From the NCBI RefSeq assembly GCF_937616625.2, contig NC_065577.1, positions 18,117,501 through 18,181,500 on the forward strand: 64,000 bases of DNA, written 5' to 3'. Source of the DNA: Mercurialis annua (Eukaryota > Streptophyta > Magnoliopsida > Malpighiales > Euphorbiaceae). Position numbers and translations under genes: made by a program. Positions 36,713-49,430 of this stretch are shown here, piece after piece (position 1 is the stretch's first letter; every line of letters starts with the position of its first letter). The notes beneath the pieces are model-generated. The model was given only the letters and a program-made list of their open reading frames with translations, had not been told where the DNA came from and ran no database searches.

Positions 36713-39520
36713 TGTCACGACCCAATTTCATGGATCGCGACCGGCGCTAGGGTATGGGTATGGTTGTACCAAAACCCGTAGCAAGCCTCACGGATAACCT
36801 TATAAACAAATAAACCTGCAAGAAAACCAATGCTCGGGGGCAACCGAGACTCAGCTTAAGTTTAGCAGTTTATATAATAGTTCTAATATAATCATTTGAT
36901 AACAATTCGAAACTACGAAACATGCCTCATATATAAAGATCCAATGTAACATGCCAAAGTATGATAACATAAAAGTCGTACCATTACGACAAACCAAAGT
37001 ATAATAATCAACACTATACTAGTTCTACTGCGGTCTAAGAAGTAAAGCAGTTGACTAGTTTAATAACATAAAAAGACCTCCGAGGAATCAAAGAAATCGG
37101 AGATGACAACGCTCTCAAAATCATAAGCCTGGAAAATTGGGAAAACAACGGGGTCAGATATACTGAGATGAGTTCATACAACTATCTACATTTATTAAGT
37201 GAAAACCTTTAACACCCAAATAACTTTTATACTAATATAATATAACATTATGGAAATATTGTATTGAAATGATCCCAGCGTAAGTGCGACGTATCACACT
37301 GAATCCCAGAGTGGACGGGAACAAATCCTCGCCAATTCCCAGCGTAAGCAAGACATTAGTCTGCCGATCCCAGAGTACTTACCGGTGCACACAGTCTCGA
37401 TACATGCCTATCGAGTAGCTCTTTCCAATCCAGATCCATAATGACTTAAAACAGTTCGCAAACATTTATATATATGAAAATACACAATTTACTTAATAAA
37501 GAGGTAAATAGCGATATAAACTCACTGCTTGCGAATCCACGTGAAAACCTGGCAAGCAACTAAACCTGATTCGACTCCGAAGCACGAGCAGTCGACGGGT
37601 CTAAGAAACATAAATAATAATTAATATCATCCCCTAACTCTAGAGAGTACTAGACACCACATAAGACTAGCACATATATCAATCAATCCGAAGTACAAAC
37701 CATCACAATGCCATTACACATAAATAGCCAAAATGCCAAGGCATAAACCAACATGGAGTAATCATACTTACTCACACCATCACCAAAGTCATACAACCAG
37801 TTAAGTTAAATTGAGTTCCCATTTTGAAAATATAATCCGGAAATCCATTTCAAATAACTTAGTTAAATTCATAAACCAAGTTTAAAACCAACAAGGTAAG
37901 TCAGCCAAGTCTCCACAGTTGCAAGGCATCTTCTCACAAATCGGGCGACTCAAGTCTAACCCGAACAAAAAACTAACCAGAGTAAAACCATAGTAATATT
38001 TGGAACATTCTTTGATAAATCATAAAAATTCATTATCTCGTAAGAACCAATTTCAAAGTAGTGAGTCAACTGAGTCATCTCGTCGCTCAGTTTCTTCTCA
38101 CATGTCGGGCGACCAATGTCTAACTCGACCCAACAACCAAAGTATAAACCAAGTTTTAAAAAAAATCCGGAAACTTAACAACCTAAGCCAAAGTAACACC
38201 ACAAAGCAATCTTGTAATCAATTTACCAAAACACAACAAGAAATTAAAAAATGGCATTTGGCATAAACTATTTCTATTTTCAGATTCAAATTCTTTAGTC
38301 AAAACATGCTAATTGATCACAATTATCAAACCAATTAACGCACAACTTGATATACACAAAGCCAACTAATCCAACTCTATTAATTTGATTTTAGATCACC
38401 AAACTCATGGTATTTCAACAATTTACAGCCCTATATTAAGAACAACCAAAACAATTTATAACAATCCATTATCACTACAACATTGTAACAATTAACCAAT
38501 TTGATATGTGACTAAGATTCAACCAAATCATGATACAACATTCACAAATACGAGGATCTAATCCAAATCAAGAATGGGCAGCCAATCAATCAAACAAAAC
38601 AGTGGGTAAAGCCTTATCAAAATCAATAATCGATTTATACGTAACACAGCCACAACACAACACATAGATTCGAATCGAATGACAAAAGAGTGGATTGAAT
38701 ACCTTGATAACCCAAGGAGCAAGGGAAATCTCAGAGAAATAGTGGATGCATTGCTACAACAATGAAAAATCAAATGACCAATGAATACCCAAACGATTCG
38801 ATTACATAAACCATGAATTGAATGATGGAATGTAGGTTAGAACATTTACCAAGTGTTATGGACACCAATAATCAGAGGGAAATCGCCTAGAAATAGTTTA
38901 GAATGAGGTTAGGGTTTTTAAAAATCGAATGGGGGCTGTTTAGGTCGAGTAAAGTCTATTTAAAGCCTCCAAAACGAACCCAACCGGTTCTATGGCCGGT
39001 TCTGCCCAGTAGAACCGGTTATAGAACCGGTTTACTCACTGAAACCCAAAAAACGAAGTGGACCGGACCTACGGCTTGATCTACCCAGCAGGTCCGGTTC
39101 ACAGGTCCGGTTGACCCGAAAAAGGGTCGAAACGACGATCCGAACGGTCGAATGAAAGACAATCCTCTTAGGTACAACATATACAAAGGGCAGCCCGATC
39201 CGACGGTTAAATTGGGAGATATGGACGTTTTACTACAGCATGGCAGATTCGGAAAACATGCAGACATTGTTTCGATAACAACCCGGAAATAAATCAATTC
39301 AACATCAAATACTTAAAGGTTCAAGGGGTACACATAAGTCATTCAACATGACACAACCAAGGTACCACATATGCTAATTCGCACATAAATCAATCCGAAA
39401 ACAAGTCGGAAGCACAACGAGAACATGTCGAAGTGAAAACACAGCCAAAGTCCATCACAAACCAAATTTTAATCGGACAACCAGCCATCAAAAGAAGTTA
39501 TAAAAATACGGGTTATTACA
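36713..39520 (-). repeat. Element A right LTR (5' LTR by orientation)
   Basis: 2808 bp with the same ends as the left LTR (plus-strand TGTCACGACCC...GGTTATTACA). It is uninterrupted, so it shows the empty site of the nested solo LTR. It lacks 42 bp present in the left copy. The deletion is flanked in the left copy by short repeats (GGAAAC and AAACTTAACAA), consistent with slippage. TATA-like box at 38956-38964 and ACCGGTT repeats at about 38992-39118. Confidence 0.93.
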
Positions 39521-39525
39521 TTGTT
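39521..39525. repeat. Target-site duplication of element A, right copy
   Basis: TTGTT, matching 26324-26328 exactly. Confidence 0.95.
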
Positions 39526-42500
39526 CTATAAAGTTTTAAACGTTTCGATTGGTTTCTTAAAGTTATAAATGTTTTGCATAAATCGCTTAAAAGGGAAAAC
39601 GTTTGGATTTGTTTCGTAACGTATGTAAACATTTGGCTTAAATCGCTATTAAGGTGATACATTTGGATTTGTTTCGTAACGTTTTAAAAGTTTGGCTTAA
39701 ATCGCTAAAAAGGTCAAACGTTTGGCTTACATCGCAAAAAAGTCGAAACGTTTAAATTTGTTACGAACCGTTTTAAAAATTCGGACTAAATCGTTAAAAT
39801 TGTGAAACATTAGGACTTCTTTCATAACGTTTTAAACGTTTGAATTTGTTTTGTATAGTATTAAACGTTTCGCTTAAAGCAATAAAGAGAAGAAATCTTT
39901 GGTTTTGTTTCATAACGTTTTAAACATTTAGATTGGTTTCATAACGTTTTAAATGTTTGGCATAAATTACTAAAAAGGTGACACGTCTGGATTTGTTTAA
40001 TAACGTTTGTAAACGTTTGGCTTAAATCGCTAAAAAGGTTAAACGTTTGGATTAGTTTCGTAACGTTTGGCTTAAATCTCTAAAAAGGGGAAACGTAAGG
40101 ATTTTTTCGTAATGTTTTAAACGGTTTGCTAATATTGCTAAACATGGGAAACGTTTGGATTTGTCTCGTAACGTTTTAAACGTTTGGATTGGTTTCATAT
40201 CGTTTTAAACATTTGGCTTAAATCACTAAAAAGTTGAAACATTTGGATTTATTTCGTAACTTTTTATACGTTTGGCTTGGTTTCGTAACGTTTTAGACGT
40301 TTAGCTTAAATCGCTAAAAAGGTTAAACGCTTGAATTTGTTGTGTAGCGTTTGGAAACGTTTTGTTTAAAACTTTAAAAAGATGAAACGTTACGATTTTT
40401 TTCGTAACGTTTTAAATGTTTGGCTTAAATCGCTAAAAAGGTAAAACATTTGGATTTGTTTCTCAACGTTTTAAATGTTTAGATTTGTTTCTTAATTTTT
40501 AAATGTTTTAAATCGCTAAAAAGATGAAAGGATTGAATTTGTTAAATAACATTTGGAAACGTTTGGCTTATATCGCTAAAAATAGGTAACGTTTTGATTT
40601 ATTTCGTAACATTGTAAACGTTTGGATTGATTTCGTAACGTTTTAATTGTTTGGCTTAAATAGATAATAAGGTGAAACTTTTGGATTACATTCGTAACGC
40701 TAGTAAACGCTTGGCTTAAATCGCTAAAAAGGTGAAACTTTTGGATTTGTTTCGTAACATTTTAAACGTTTGGATTGGTTTCATAACGTTTGGCTTAAAT
40801 CGCTAATGAGGAGACACGTTTGGATTTATTTTGTAACATTTGTAAACGTTTGGCTCAAGTCGCTAAAAAGGTGAAATATTTGGATTGTTTCACAACGTTT
40901 TGAACATTTGGATTGGTTTCGTAACGTTTTAAACTTTCGCGTAGTCGCTAAAAAGGTGAAACTATTGGATTTGTTTCGTATGGTTTGTTAACGTTCGGCT
41001 TAGATCGCTAAAAAGGTGAAACGTTTGGATTTGTGTCGTAACGTTTTAAACGTTTGGATTGGTTTCATAACGTTTTAAATGTTTGGCTTAGATTGATAAA
41101 TCTATGAACGTTTGGATTTGCTTTGCAACGCTTGTAAACATTTGGCTTAAATCAAAAAAAGGTAAAACGTTTGGATTTATTTCGTAAAATTTTAAAAGTT
41201 TGAATTAGTTTTGTAACGTTATAAATGTTTTTCTTAAATCGCGAAAAAGGAGAAAAAATTGGATTTGTTTTGTAACGTTTGTGAATGTTTAGCTTAAGTC
41301 GCTAATAAGGGGAAACGTTTGGATTTGTTTCGTAACATTTTAAACATTTGGCTTAAATCGCTAAAAAGGTTAATCGTTTGGCTTAAACTCGCTAAAAAGA
41401 CGAAACGTTTAAATTTGTTTCGAACCATTTTAAACGTTCGGCTTAAATTGCTAAAATTATGAAACATTTGGCTTACATCGCAAAAAAGTTGAAACGTTTA
41501 AATTTGTTACGAACCGTTTTAAACATTCTGCCTAAATCGCTAAAATTGTGAAACGTTGGGACTTGTTTCGTAATGTTTTAAACGTTTGAATTGGTTTTGT
41601 AAAGTTTTAAACGTTTGGTTTAACGCAATAAAAAGAAGAAACCTTTGGTTTTGTTTCGTAACGTTTTAAACATTTGGATTGGTTTCGTAACGTTTTAAAT
41701 GTTCGGCATAAATTGTTAAAAAGGTGAAACGTTTGTATTTATTTGGTAACGTTTGTAAACGTTTGGCATAAATCTATAAAAAGGTTCAACGTTTGGATTA
41801 GTTTCGTAATGTTTTAAACGTTTGGCTTAAATCCCTAAAAAGGGGAAACATAAGGATTTTTTTGTAATTTTTTAAATGTTTCGCTGATATCGCTAAACAA
41901 GTGAAACGTTTGGATTTGTGTTTTAACGTTTTAAATGTTGTATTGGTTTCATAACGTTTTAAAAATTTGGCTTAAATCGCAAAAAAGGTGAAACATGTGG
42001 GTTTGTTTCGTAATGTTTTATATGTTTGGATTGGTTTCGTAACATTTTAAACGTTTAGCTTAAATCGCTAAAAAGGTGAAACTTTTGGATTTATTTCGTA
42101 ACATTTGTAAACGTTTGGCTTAAATAGCTAAAAGGGTGAATTTCGATTTGTTTCGTAACGTTTTAAACATTTGGATTGGTTTCGTAAATTTTGAAACGTT
42201 TGGCATAAATTGATAAAAAGGTGAACGTTTGGATTTGTTTCCGAACGTTTGTGAACGTTTGGCTTAAATCGCTAAAAAGGGGAAACGTTTTGATTTGTTT
42301 GTAACATGTTAATGTTTGGATTGGTTTCGTAGCGCTATCAATGTTTGGCTTAAATCACTAAAAAGATGAAACGTTTGGATTTGTTTCGTAACGTTTTTAA
42401 ACGTTTGGCTTAAATAGCTAATAAGGTGAAACGATTGGATTTGTTTCGTTACGTTTTAAACATTTGGTTTAAATCGCTAAAAAGGTGAAACATTTGGCTT

Positions 42501-42907
42501 AAATTGCTAAAAAGGTGAAACATATAGATTTGTTTCGAACCGTTTTAAACGTTTGGCTTAAATCGCTAACATTGTAAAACGTTTGAATTTGTTTCGTAAC
42601 GTGTTAAACGTTTGGATTGGTTTCCTAACGTTTTAAACGTTTGGTTTAAATCGCTAAAAAGGTGAAACATTTTGATTTGTTTCATAACGTTTGTAAACAT
42701 TTGGCATTAAATTCTAAAAGGTGAAAGGTTTGGATCGGTTGGTGTCGTTTTAAACTTTTGGCTTAAATCACAAAAAGGTGAAACTTTTGAATTTTTTCAT
42801 AACGTTTTAAATGTTTGGATTGGTTTGCTAATGTTTTAAACGTTTGGCTTAAATCTCTAAAAAGGTGAAACGATTGGATTTGTTTCCTAACATTTTAAAT
42901 GTTTAAA
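39526..42907. repeat. Diverged satellite, middle block
   Basis: Continues the block cut by element A. The order of variants follows about 4035-7400: GTTCTATAAAGTTTT at 39523 against GTTCTGTAAAGTTTT at 4038; GTGTAGCGTTTGG at 40341 against 5041; a CATGTGGGTTTG landmark near 41994; and TATCAATGTTTGGC near 42345 against TATCAATGTTAGGC near 6897. Less similar to the central units than those are to each other. Ends at the target-site copy of MITE 2. No gene seen. Confidence 0.85.
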
Positions 42908-43271
42908 GGGTTAATTCCTTAAAAAATCATGAACTTTACACGAAGTTTCATTTTAATCATGACCTTTAAAAGTTGTCATTTAAAGGCACGAACTTTATTT
43001 CAAATTCATCATTTCAGTGTATTTTTATTGACTAAATTTTTCACTAATCCATTAATTAAAGACCCAAGTTATTAATCAACATCAAATCTTGTTATCTTTC
43101 AGTTAGAGTATCTAGGATTAGGAATTTTTATTCAGATAAAATACACCGAATTTTACTTTGGTGATAGATTTGAAATAAAATGAAAGTTCGTGCCTTTAAA
43201 TGACAACTTTTAAAGGTCATGATTAAAATGAAACTCTGTGTAAAGTTCGTGATTTTTTTAGGAATTAACCC
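42908..43271. mobile_element. MITE copy 2, Mutator-like
   Basis: 364 bp, GGGTTAATTCC...GGAATTAACCC, flanked by a perfect 9 bp duplication ATGTTTAAA (42899-42907 and 43272-43280). Same family and orientation as copy 1. The interior is highly alike (for example GTTAGAGTATCTAGGATTAG in both), while the target sites differ, so the two insertions are independent. Long TIRs plus a 9 bp duplication support a Mutator-like origin. Confidence 0.9.
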
Positions 43272-43280
43272 ATGTTTAAA

Positions 43281-46200
43281 TTGGTTTGCTAACGTTGTAA
43301 ACGTTTAGCTTAAATCACTAAAATGCAAAAAGTTTGGATTAAACTTCTATAAACATTTGGCTTAATTCGCTAAAAAGGTGAAACGTTTGGATTTGTTTCG
43401 TAAGGTTTTAAATGTTTGGCTTAAATAGCTAAAAAGGTGAAACGTTTGGATTTTTTTGTAACGTTTTATACGTTTGGCTTAAATCACTAACAAGGTGAAA
43501 CGTTAGGATTTGTTTCATAACGTTTTAAACATTTGGATTGATTTTGTAAAATTTTAAATGTTTGGTCTAAATCATTAAAAAAGGGAAACGTTTGGATTTG
43601 TTTCGTAACGTTTGTAAACGTTTGGCTTAATTCCCTAATAATGTAAAACGTTTGGATTTGTTTTGTAATGTTTGGAATGGTTTCGTACATTTTAATTGTT
43701 TTGCTTAAATTTCTAAGAAGGTGAAACATGTGGATTTGTTTCATAATGTTTTTAACGTTTGGATTGGTTTCGTAAAGTTTTAAATGTTTGGCTTAAATCG
43801 CTAAAAAGGTGAAACGTTTTTATTTGTTTCGTAATGTTTGTAAACGTTTGGGTTAAATCGCTAAATATGTGAAACATTTAGATTTGTTTTAGAAAGTTTT
43901 AAACGATTGGATTGGTTTCGTAATGTTTTAAATGTTTGGCTTAAATTGATAAAAAGGTGAACGTTTGGATTTGTTTCGGAACGCTTGTAAACATTTGGCT
44001 TTAATCGCTAAAAAGGTTAAACGTTTTGATTTGTTTCGTAACATTTTAATGGAATTGTTTCGAAATATTATAAATGTTTGGCTTAAATCACTAAAAAGGT
44101 GAAACGTTTGGATTTGTTTCGTAATGTTTTTAAATGTTTGGCTTAAATTGCTAATAAGGCGAAACGTTTGGATTTGTTTCGTAATGTTTTAAACGTTTGG
44201 CTTAAATCGCTAAAAAGGTGAAACGTTTGGCTTAAATCGCAAAAAAGGTGAAATGTTTATATTTGTTTCGAACCGTTTTAAACGTTTGGCTTAAATCGCT
44301 AAAATGGTGAAACATTAGGATTTGTTTCGTAATGTTTTAAACGTTTCGATTGGTTTCCAAACGTTTTAAATGTTTTGTTTAAATTGCTAAAAAGGTGAAA
44401 CATTTTGATTTGTTTCATAACGTTTGTAAACGTTTGGCATGAATTGCTATAAAGGTGATAAGTTTGGATTGGTTTAGTATCGTTTTAAAATTTTGGCTTA
44501 AATTGTTAAAAAAGGTGAAACGTTTGGATTTTTTTCGTAATGTTGAAAATGTTTGGATTGGTTTGCTAACGTTTTAAACATTTGTCTGAAATCGCTAAAA
44601 AGGTGAAACGTTTGGATTTGTTTCCTAACGTTTTAAATGTTTGGAGTGGTTTGCTAACGTTTTAAACGTTTGGCGTAAATAACTGAAAAGGTGAAACATT
44701 TGGATTTGTATGTCCATAACGGTGATAAATGTTTGGCATAAATCGCTAAAAAGTTGAAACGTTTGGATTTGTTTCATAGCGTTTTAAACATTTGGCTTAC
44801 ATAGCTAAAAAGGTGAAATGTTTGTATTTCTTCGTAACTTTTATACGTTTGGCTTAAATCACTAAAAAGGTTAAACGTTATGATTTATTTCATAACGTTT
44901 TAAACAATCGGATTGGTTTCGTAACGTTTTAAACGTTTGGTCTAAATCGTTAAAATGGGGAAACATTTGATTTTTTTCGCAACGTTTGTAAACGTTTGGC
45001 TTGGATCACTAATAAGGTGAAAAGTTTTGATTTGTTTTGTAACGTTTGAAAATGTTTGACTTAAATCACTAAAAAGGGCAAACATTTGGATTTGATTCGT
45101 ATCATTTCTAAACGTTTGGCTTAAATCAGTAAAAAGGACAAACGTTTGGATTTTGTTTCGTAACGTTTTAGACGTTTGGATTGGGTTCATAACATTTTAA
45201 ACGTTTGGCTTAAATCGCTAAAAAGGGGAAACGTTTCGATTTGTTCATAATGCTTTAAACTTTTGGCTTAAATCGCCAAAAAGATGAAACATTAAGATTT
45301 TTTTCGTAAAGTTTTAAACGTTCTGCTAAAAACTTTAAAAAGCTGAAACGTTAAGATTTGTTTCATAACGTTTTAAACGTTTGGATTGGTATCGTAACGT
45401 TTTAAACATTTGACATAAATAACTAAAAAGGTGAAATGTTAAGATTTCTTTCGAAACGTTTTAAACGTTTGGCTTAAATCACTAAAAAGGTACAACATTA
45501 GAATTTATTTCGTATTGTTTTAACCGTTTGGCTTAAATCGCTAAAAAGGTGAAACAGTAGGATTTTTTTTTATAAACAAATGTTTGACTTAAATTTCTAA
45601 AAAGGTGAAACATTAGGATTTGTTTCATAGCATTTTAAAAGTTTTGATTGGTTTCGTAACGTTTTAAACATTTGGCTTAAATAGCTAAAATGACGAAACG
45701 TTAGGATTTGTTTTGTTACGTTTGTAAACATTTGGTCTAAATTGCTAAAAAGGTGAAACGTTTGGATTTTTTTCCTACCATTTTAAATATTTGGATTGGT
45801 TTGCTAACGTTTTACACGTTTGGCTTAAATCGCAAAAGAGGTGAAACATTTGGATTTTTTTGTAACGTTTCTAAACGTTTGGCTTCAATCACTAAAAAGG
45901 GGAAACGTTTGGATTTCTCTCGTAACGGTTTAAACGTTTGGATATATTAGTTTCATAACGTTTTAAATGTTTAGCTTAAATCGATAAAAAAGTCAAATGT
46001 TTGGATTAGTTACGTAACATTTTTAAACATTTGCCTTAACTCGCTTATAAGGTGAAAAGTTAAGATTTATTTTGTAACATTTTAAACGTATGGATTGGTT
46101 TCGTATCATTTTAAATCTTTGGGGTAAATCGCTAAAAAGGTGAAACGTTAGGATTTGTTTCGTAACGTTTTAAACGTTTGACATAAATCGCTAATATTGT

Positions 46201-46918
46201 GAAACATTTGTATTTGTTTCAAAATGTTTTAAATGTTTAGCTTATATCGTTAAAAGGTAAAACGCTAGAATTTATTTCGTAACGTTATAATCGTTTGGGT
46301 TAAATTGCTAAAAAGGTAAACGTTAGGACTTTTTTCGTAACATTTTAAACGTTTGGTTGAAATCGCTAAAAAGGTGAAACGTTAGGATTTGTTTCGTAAC
46401 ATTTTAAACGTTTGGATTGGTTTTGTAACGTTTGGCTTAAATATCTAAAAAGGCGAAATGTTTGGATTTATTTCGTAACATTTGTAAACGTTTGGCTTAA
46501 ATCGCTAAAACGTGAAACATTTGAATTTGTTAGCTAACATTTTAAATGTTTGGATTGGTTTGCTAACGTTTTAAATGTTTGGCTTAAATCGCTAAAAAGG
46601 TGAAACGTTTGGATTTGTTTCGTAAAGTTTATAAACGTTTGGCTTAAACTAAAAAGGTGAAACATTTGGGTTTGTTTCATAACGTTTGAAATGTTTGGAT
46701 TGGTTTCGTAACATTTTAAACGTTTTTCTTAAATCGCTAAAAAGGTCAAACGTTTAGATTTGTTTTGTAACGTTTTCAACGTTTGAATTGGTTTCGTATC
46801 GTTTTAAACAATTGGCTTAAATCGCTAAAAAGGGAAAGCGTTTGAATTTGTTTCATAGTGTTTTAAACGTTTGGCTTCAATAGCTAAAAAGGTGATACAT
46901 TTGGATTTTTTTCGTATC
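43281..46918. repeat. Diverged satellite, right block, left of element B
   Basis: Same ~29-30 bp subunits with more frequent GTTAGGATTTG variants. Landmarks correspond to the block right of element B. TTTCTCTCGTAACGG at 45914 matches 60598, and a following run of rare variants keeps the same order. With B removed the offset is about 3.89 kb. No gene seen. Confidence 0.85.
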
Positions 46919-46923
46919 GTTTT
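46919..46923. repeat. Target-site duplication of element B, left copy
   Basis: GTTTT, repeated at 57718-57722. Confidence 0.9.
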
Positions 46924-49190
46924 TGTCACGACCCAATTTCATGGATCGCGACCGGCGCTAGGGTATGGGTATGGTCGTACCAAAACCCGGAGCAAGCCTC
47001 GCGGATAACCTTAAATACAATTAAACCTGCAAGAAAAACCACTGCTCGGGGGCAACTGAGACTCCAACCTAAGTCTAGCAGTTTATATAATACTTATATA
47101 ATAACTTAAATGTCTAAAATGCTCGGGTAGAATCTGAGACTTAAAGCATGCCTTATATAAGTCAAATCCAATGTATAACATGCCAACAACGATAATAAAT
47201 AGTCGGACCACTCCGACAAACCAAAGTATAAGATAATCATAAATGACATATTAGTTCTACTGCGGTCTAAGAATATAAAACAGTTGACTAGCTTATTAAA
47301 CAAAAGAACCTCCGAAGGAATTAAGAAATCGGAGATTGACCAACTCTCTCAAATCATTAGCCTGGAAAATTTGGGAAAACAACGGGGTCAAATATACTGA
47401 GATGAGTTCGCAATACTATTTACATTTATCAAGTTTAAAACCCTTAAATCAAAACATTTTTTTATACTAATATAATATGATTATGAAAACAGTATTGAAA
47501 TGATCCCAGCGTAAGTATGACATAGCATACCGATAAACCCAGAGTGGACGGGAACAAATCCTCGTCATATAAATATACCACCGTAAGCAAGACTTTAGTC
47601 TGCCGTTTTCCAGAGTACTTACTGCTGCACACAGTCTCGATACAAGCCTATCGAGTAGCTCGTTTCGATCCAGATCCATAATCCGTAAAAACAGTTCAAA
47701 AACATTAATAATATTAAAATACGATGCGGTACTTAATAAAGCGGTGAATAGCACTACAAACTCACTGCTTGCTTATCCACGTGAAACTTGGCAAACAGCT
47801 AACCCTACGTAGACTCCGAAGCACGAGCAGTCGACGGGTCTAAAACAATGTATAAGTTAAAAATCATACAACCCCTAACTCTAAGAATACTGGACACCAT
47901 ATAGGACTAGCATCTCAAATGCAACCAAAGTACACACCACAGTAATTTTCACAGTATAGCATTCCACACACTGAAACCGAACAACAAGCTAAGCCTAGTT
48001 GAGTTCCCTTTTTAAAACAAGATTTAAAAGACTTGAATATTTTAGTTCCATTCTTAATTTCAAATGAAAATCCCAAAGTAGTGGGTTAGTCGAGTAAACT
48101 CAAAACACGCTAACCTCACATGTCGGTGACCTAAGTCTACCCCGACCCAAAGTAGATACAAAAGTAATATTCGGTCCAAAACCAAAACCTTTAAACCGAA
48201 GCAAAATTCATTTGAAAGTATGGAACTCAACCTAACTTAACAACAAAGATCCACTTATATAACAAAGTCGAAACTAGTCACAATTGGCCATACGACCCAA
48301 AGTAGACACCAATGTGTCAAGATCACAATATTGAGTCTTAAAAGATTCCTAATATGCATTTACATCAATTATTTCAGATTTGAAATGAGTAATTCATGTC
48401 AACCCTTTACTTGGCACAACTTCGCCATTTTTAAGCATAACTGTCATATGGTGAAACCGACGATTCTTAAGCATTGCAAACATGTAACACACTTCGAAAA
48501 CACCTTAGATTCACTTATGGGCAGCCACTTATGTTTTGAACAACAATCAAGTCAACACAATTTGATTACATGCATTACGAATCCAACAACCAACCTTAAA
48601 TCTATCAAACAAGCCAAACAACATTAAGTTGAATTCATTAACTTAGAACAGCCCTAAGTATGGACTTCTAGCAATATAACATCACTCGAAAACAGTAATT
48701 AATCATGGCAAGATCAACCCAAAGACCTAGCATTCAATTCTATCAATCTACTACGTATCTCTAGAATGCAATTCAATCACAACACATACTAGAATCAACC
48801 TAACATACAACTCAGATTTAACATAATGAAAGCAGTAGGTAATTCATAATAACAACACACCAACGAATCTAGAACGCGATAAATATGATATGGCATAAGA
48901 ATGGTACATACCCGATGTGAGACAATAGAATGAATCAAAGAACAAAAGAGATCAGTTTTAGAGGTGATATTTAATTACCCAAGTCGCTGGAAATCAGAGA
49001 TAAACAAGTAAGGAATCGATTACAAAGCAAAGAACATGAATAAACCACGAACGGAGTGTGAGAATTACTTACCAATTACTAAAAATTGACAGGAATGGAA
49101 CCAAGGATCAATCTCAGAGTGTTTTTATGATTAGGGTTCAGCTAGGGTTTGTAAAAAGTGAACGAAAGCGTTCTAATACAGATATGGGGT

Positions 49191-49200
49191 CTATTTATAG
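49191..49200 (-). promoter_or_regulatory. TATA box, element B left LTR
   Basis: Minus-strand CTATAAATAG followed downstream by ACCCCATATC. The right LTR has TATAAATATA at 57303-57312; that copy would drive the element. About 40-60 bp downstream are AAACCCTAGC and GAACCCTAAT, telobox-like motifs. Confidence 0.7.
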
Positions 49201-49224
49201 ACCCTGAGTCGAAACTGACAAATA

Positions 49225-49430
49225 GGGCGCGATGGAGGGCGCGTCGCGAGGCGCGACGGCCCATCGCGCCCCTAAAACAACATTTTAAAGGGAGGGCGCG
49301 ACGCGAGGCGCGCCAGCCTCGTCGCGCCCTCCAACGCGCCTAGCAGAAGGCGTGATGCGAGGCGCGACGAGGAGAAAAACAGAAGGCGCGATGCGAGGCG
49401 CGCCGGCCTCGTAGCGTCTTCTGTCGCGCC
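49225..49430 (-). repeat. GC-rich GCGCGA/GGCGCG repeats in U3 of element B, left LTR
   Basis: About 200 bp of short direct and inverted repeats built on GGCGCGA, GCGAGGCGCG and CGGCCTCGT, starting 25 bp upstream of the TATA box. It is densely CpG-rich although the surrounding DNA is AT-rich. The block can fold on itself in several ways. The right LTR copy (57338-57570) is 27 bp longer through repeat-number change. Confidence 0.85.

Larger units (their letters stand above)
26329..39520 (-). mobile_element. Element A: non-autonomous Ty3/gypsy-type LTR retrotransposon with a nested solo LTR
   Basis: A complete insertion. It has two LTRs, an initiator tRNA-Met primer-binding site, a polypurine tract and a perfect TTGTT duplication. 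It reads on the minus strand. The interior (4654 bp) has no gag or pol reading frame, only a faint pol 3' remnant. The LTRs differ at roughly 1% of positions by eye, so it inserted recently although it encodes nothing. Its 5' leader and 3' interior edge are related to element B, whose family could have supplied proteins in trans. The design resembles LARD-type derivatives. The total length includes a 2875 bp nested solo LTR. Confidence 0.9.

Noticed and set aside
30496..39297. Paired small ORFs in the LTRs of A (30496-30678 with 38000-38266; 31097-31312 with 38558-38773; 31638-31835 with 39019-39297)
   Set aside because: They occur twice only because the LTR is duplicated. They have no domain, some overlap the U3 repeats, and one pair is altered by the 42 bp deletion.
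49131..49150. Interstitial telomere repeat
   Set aside because: Only isolated AAACCCTA motifs, no tandem run. Better read as telobox-like promoter elements.
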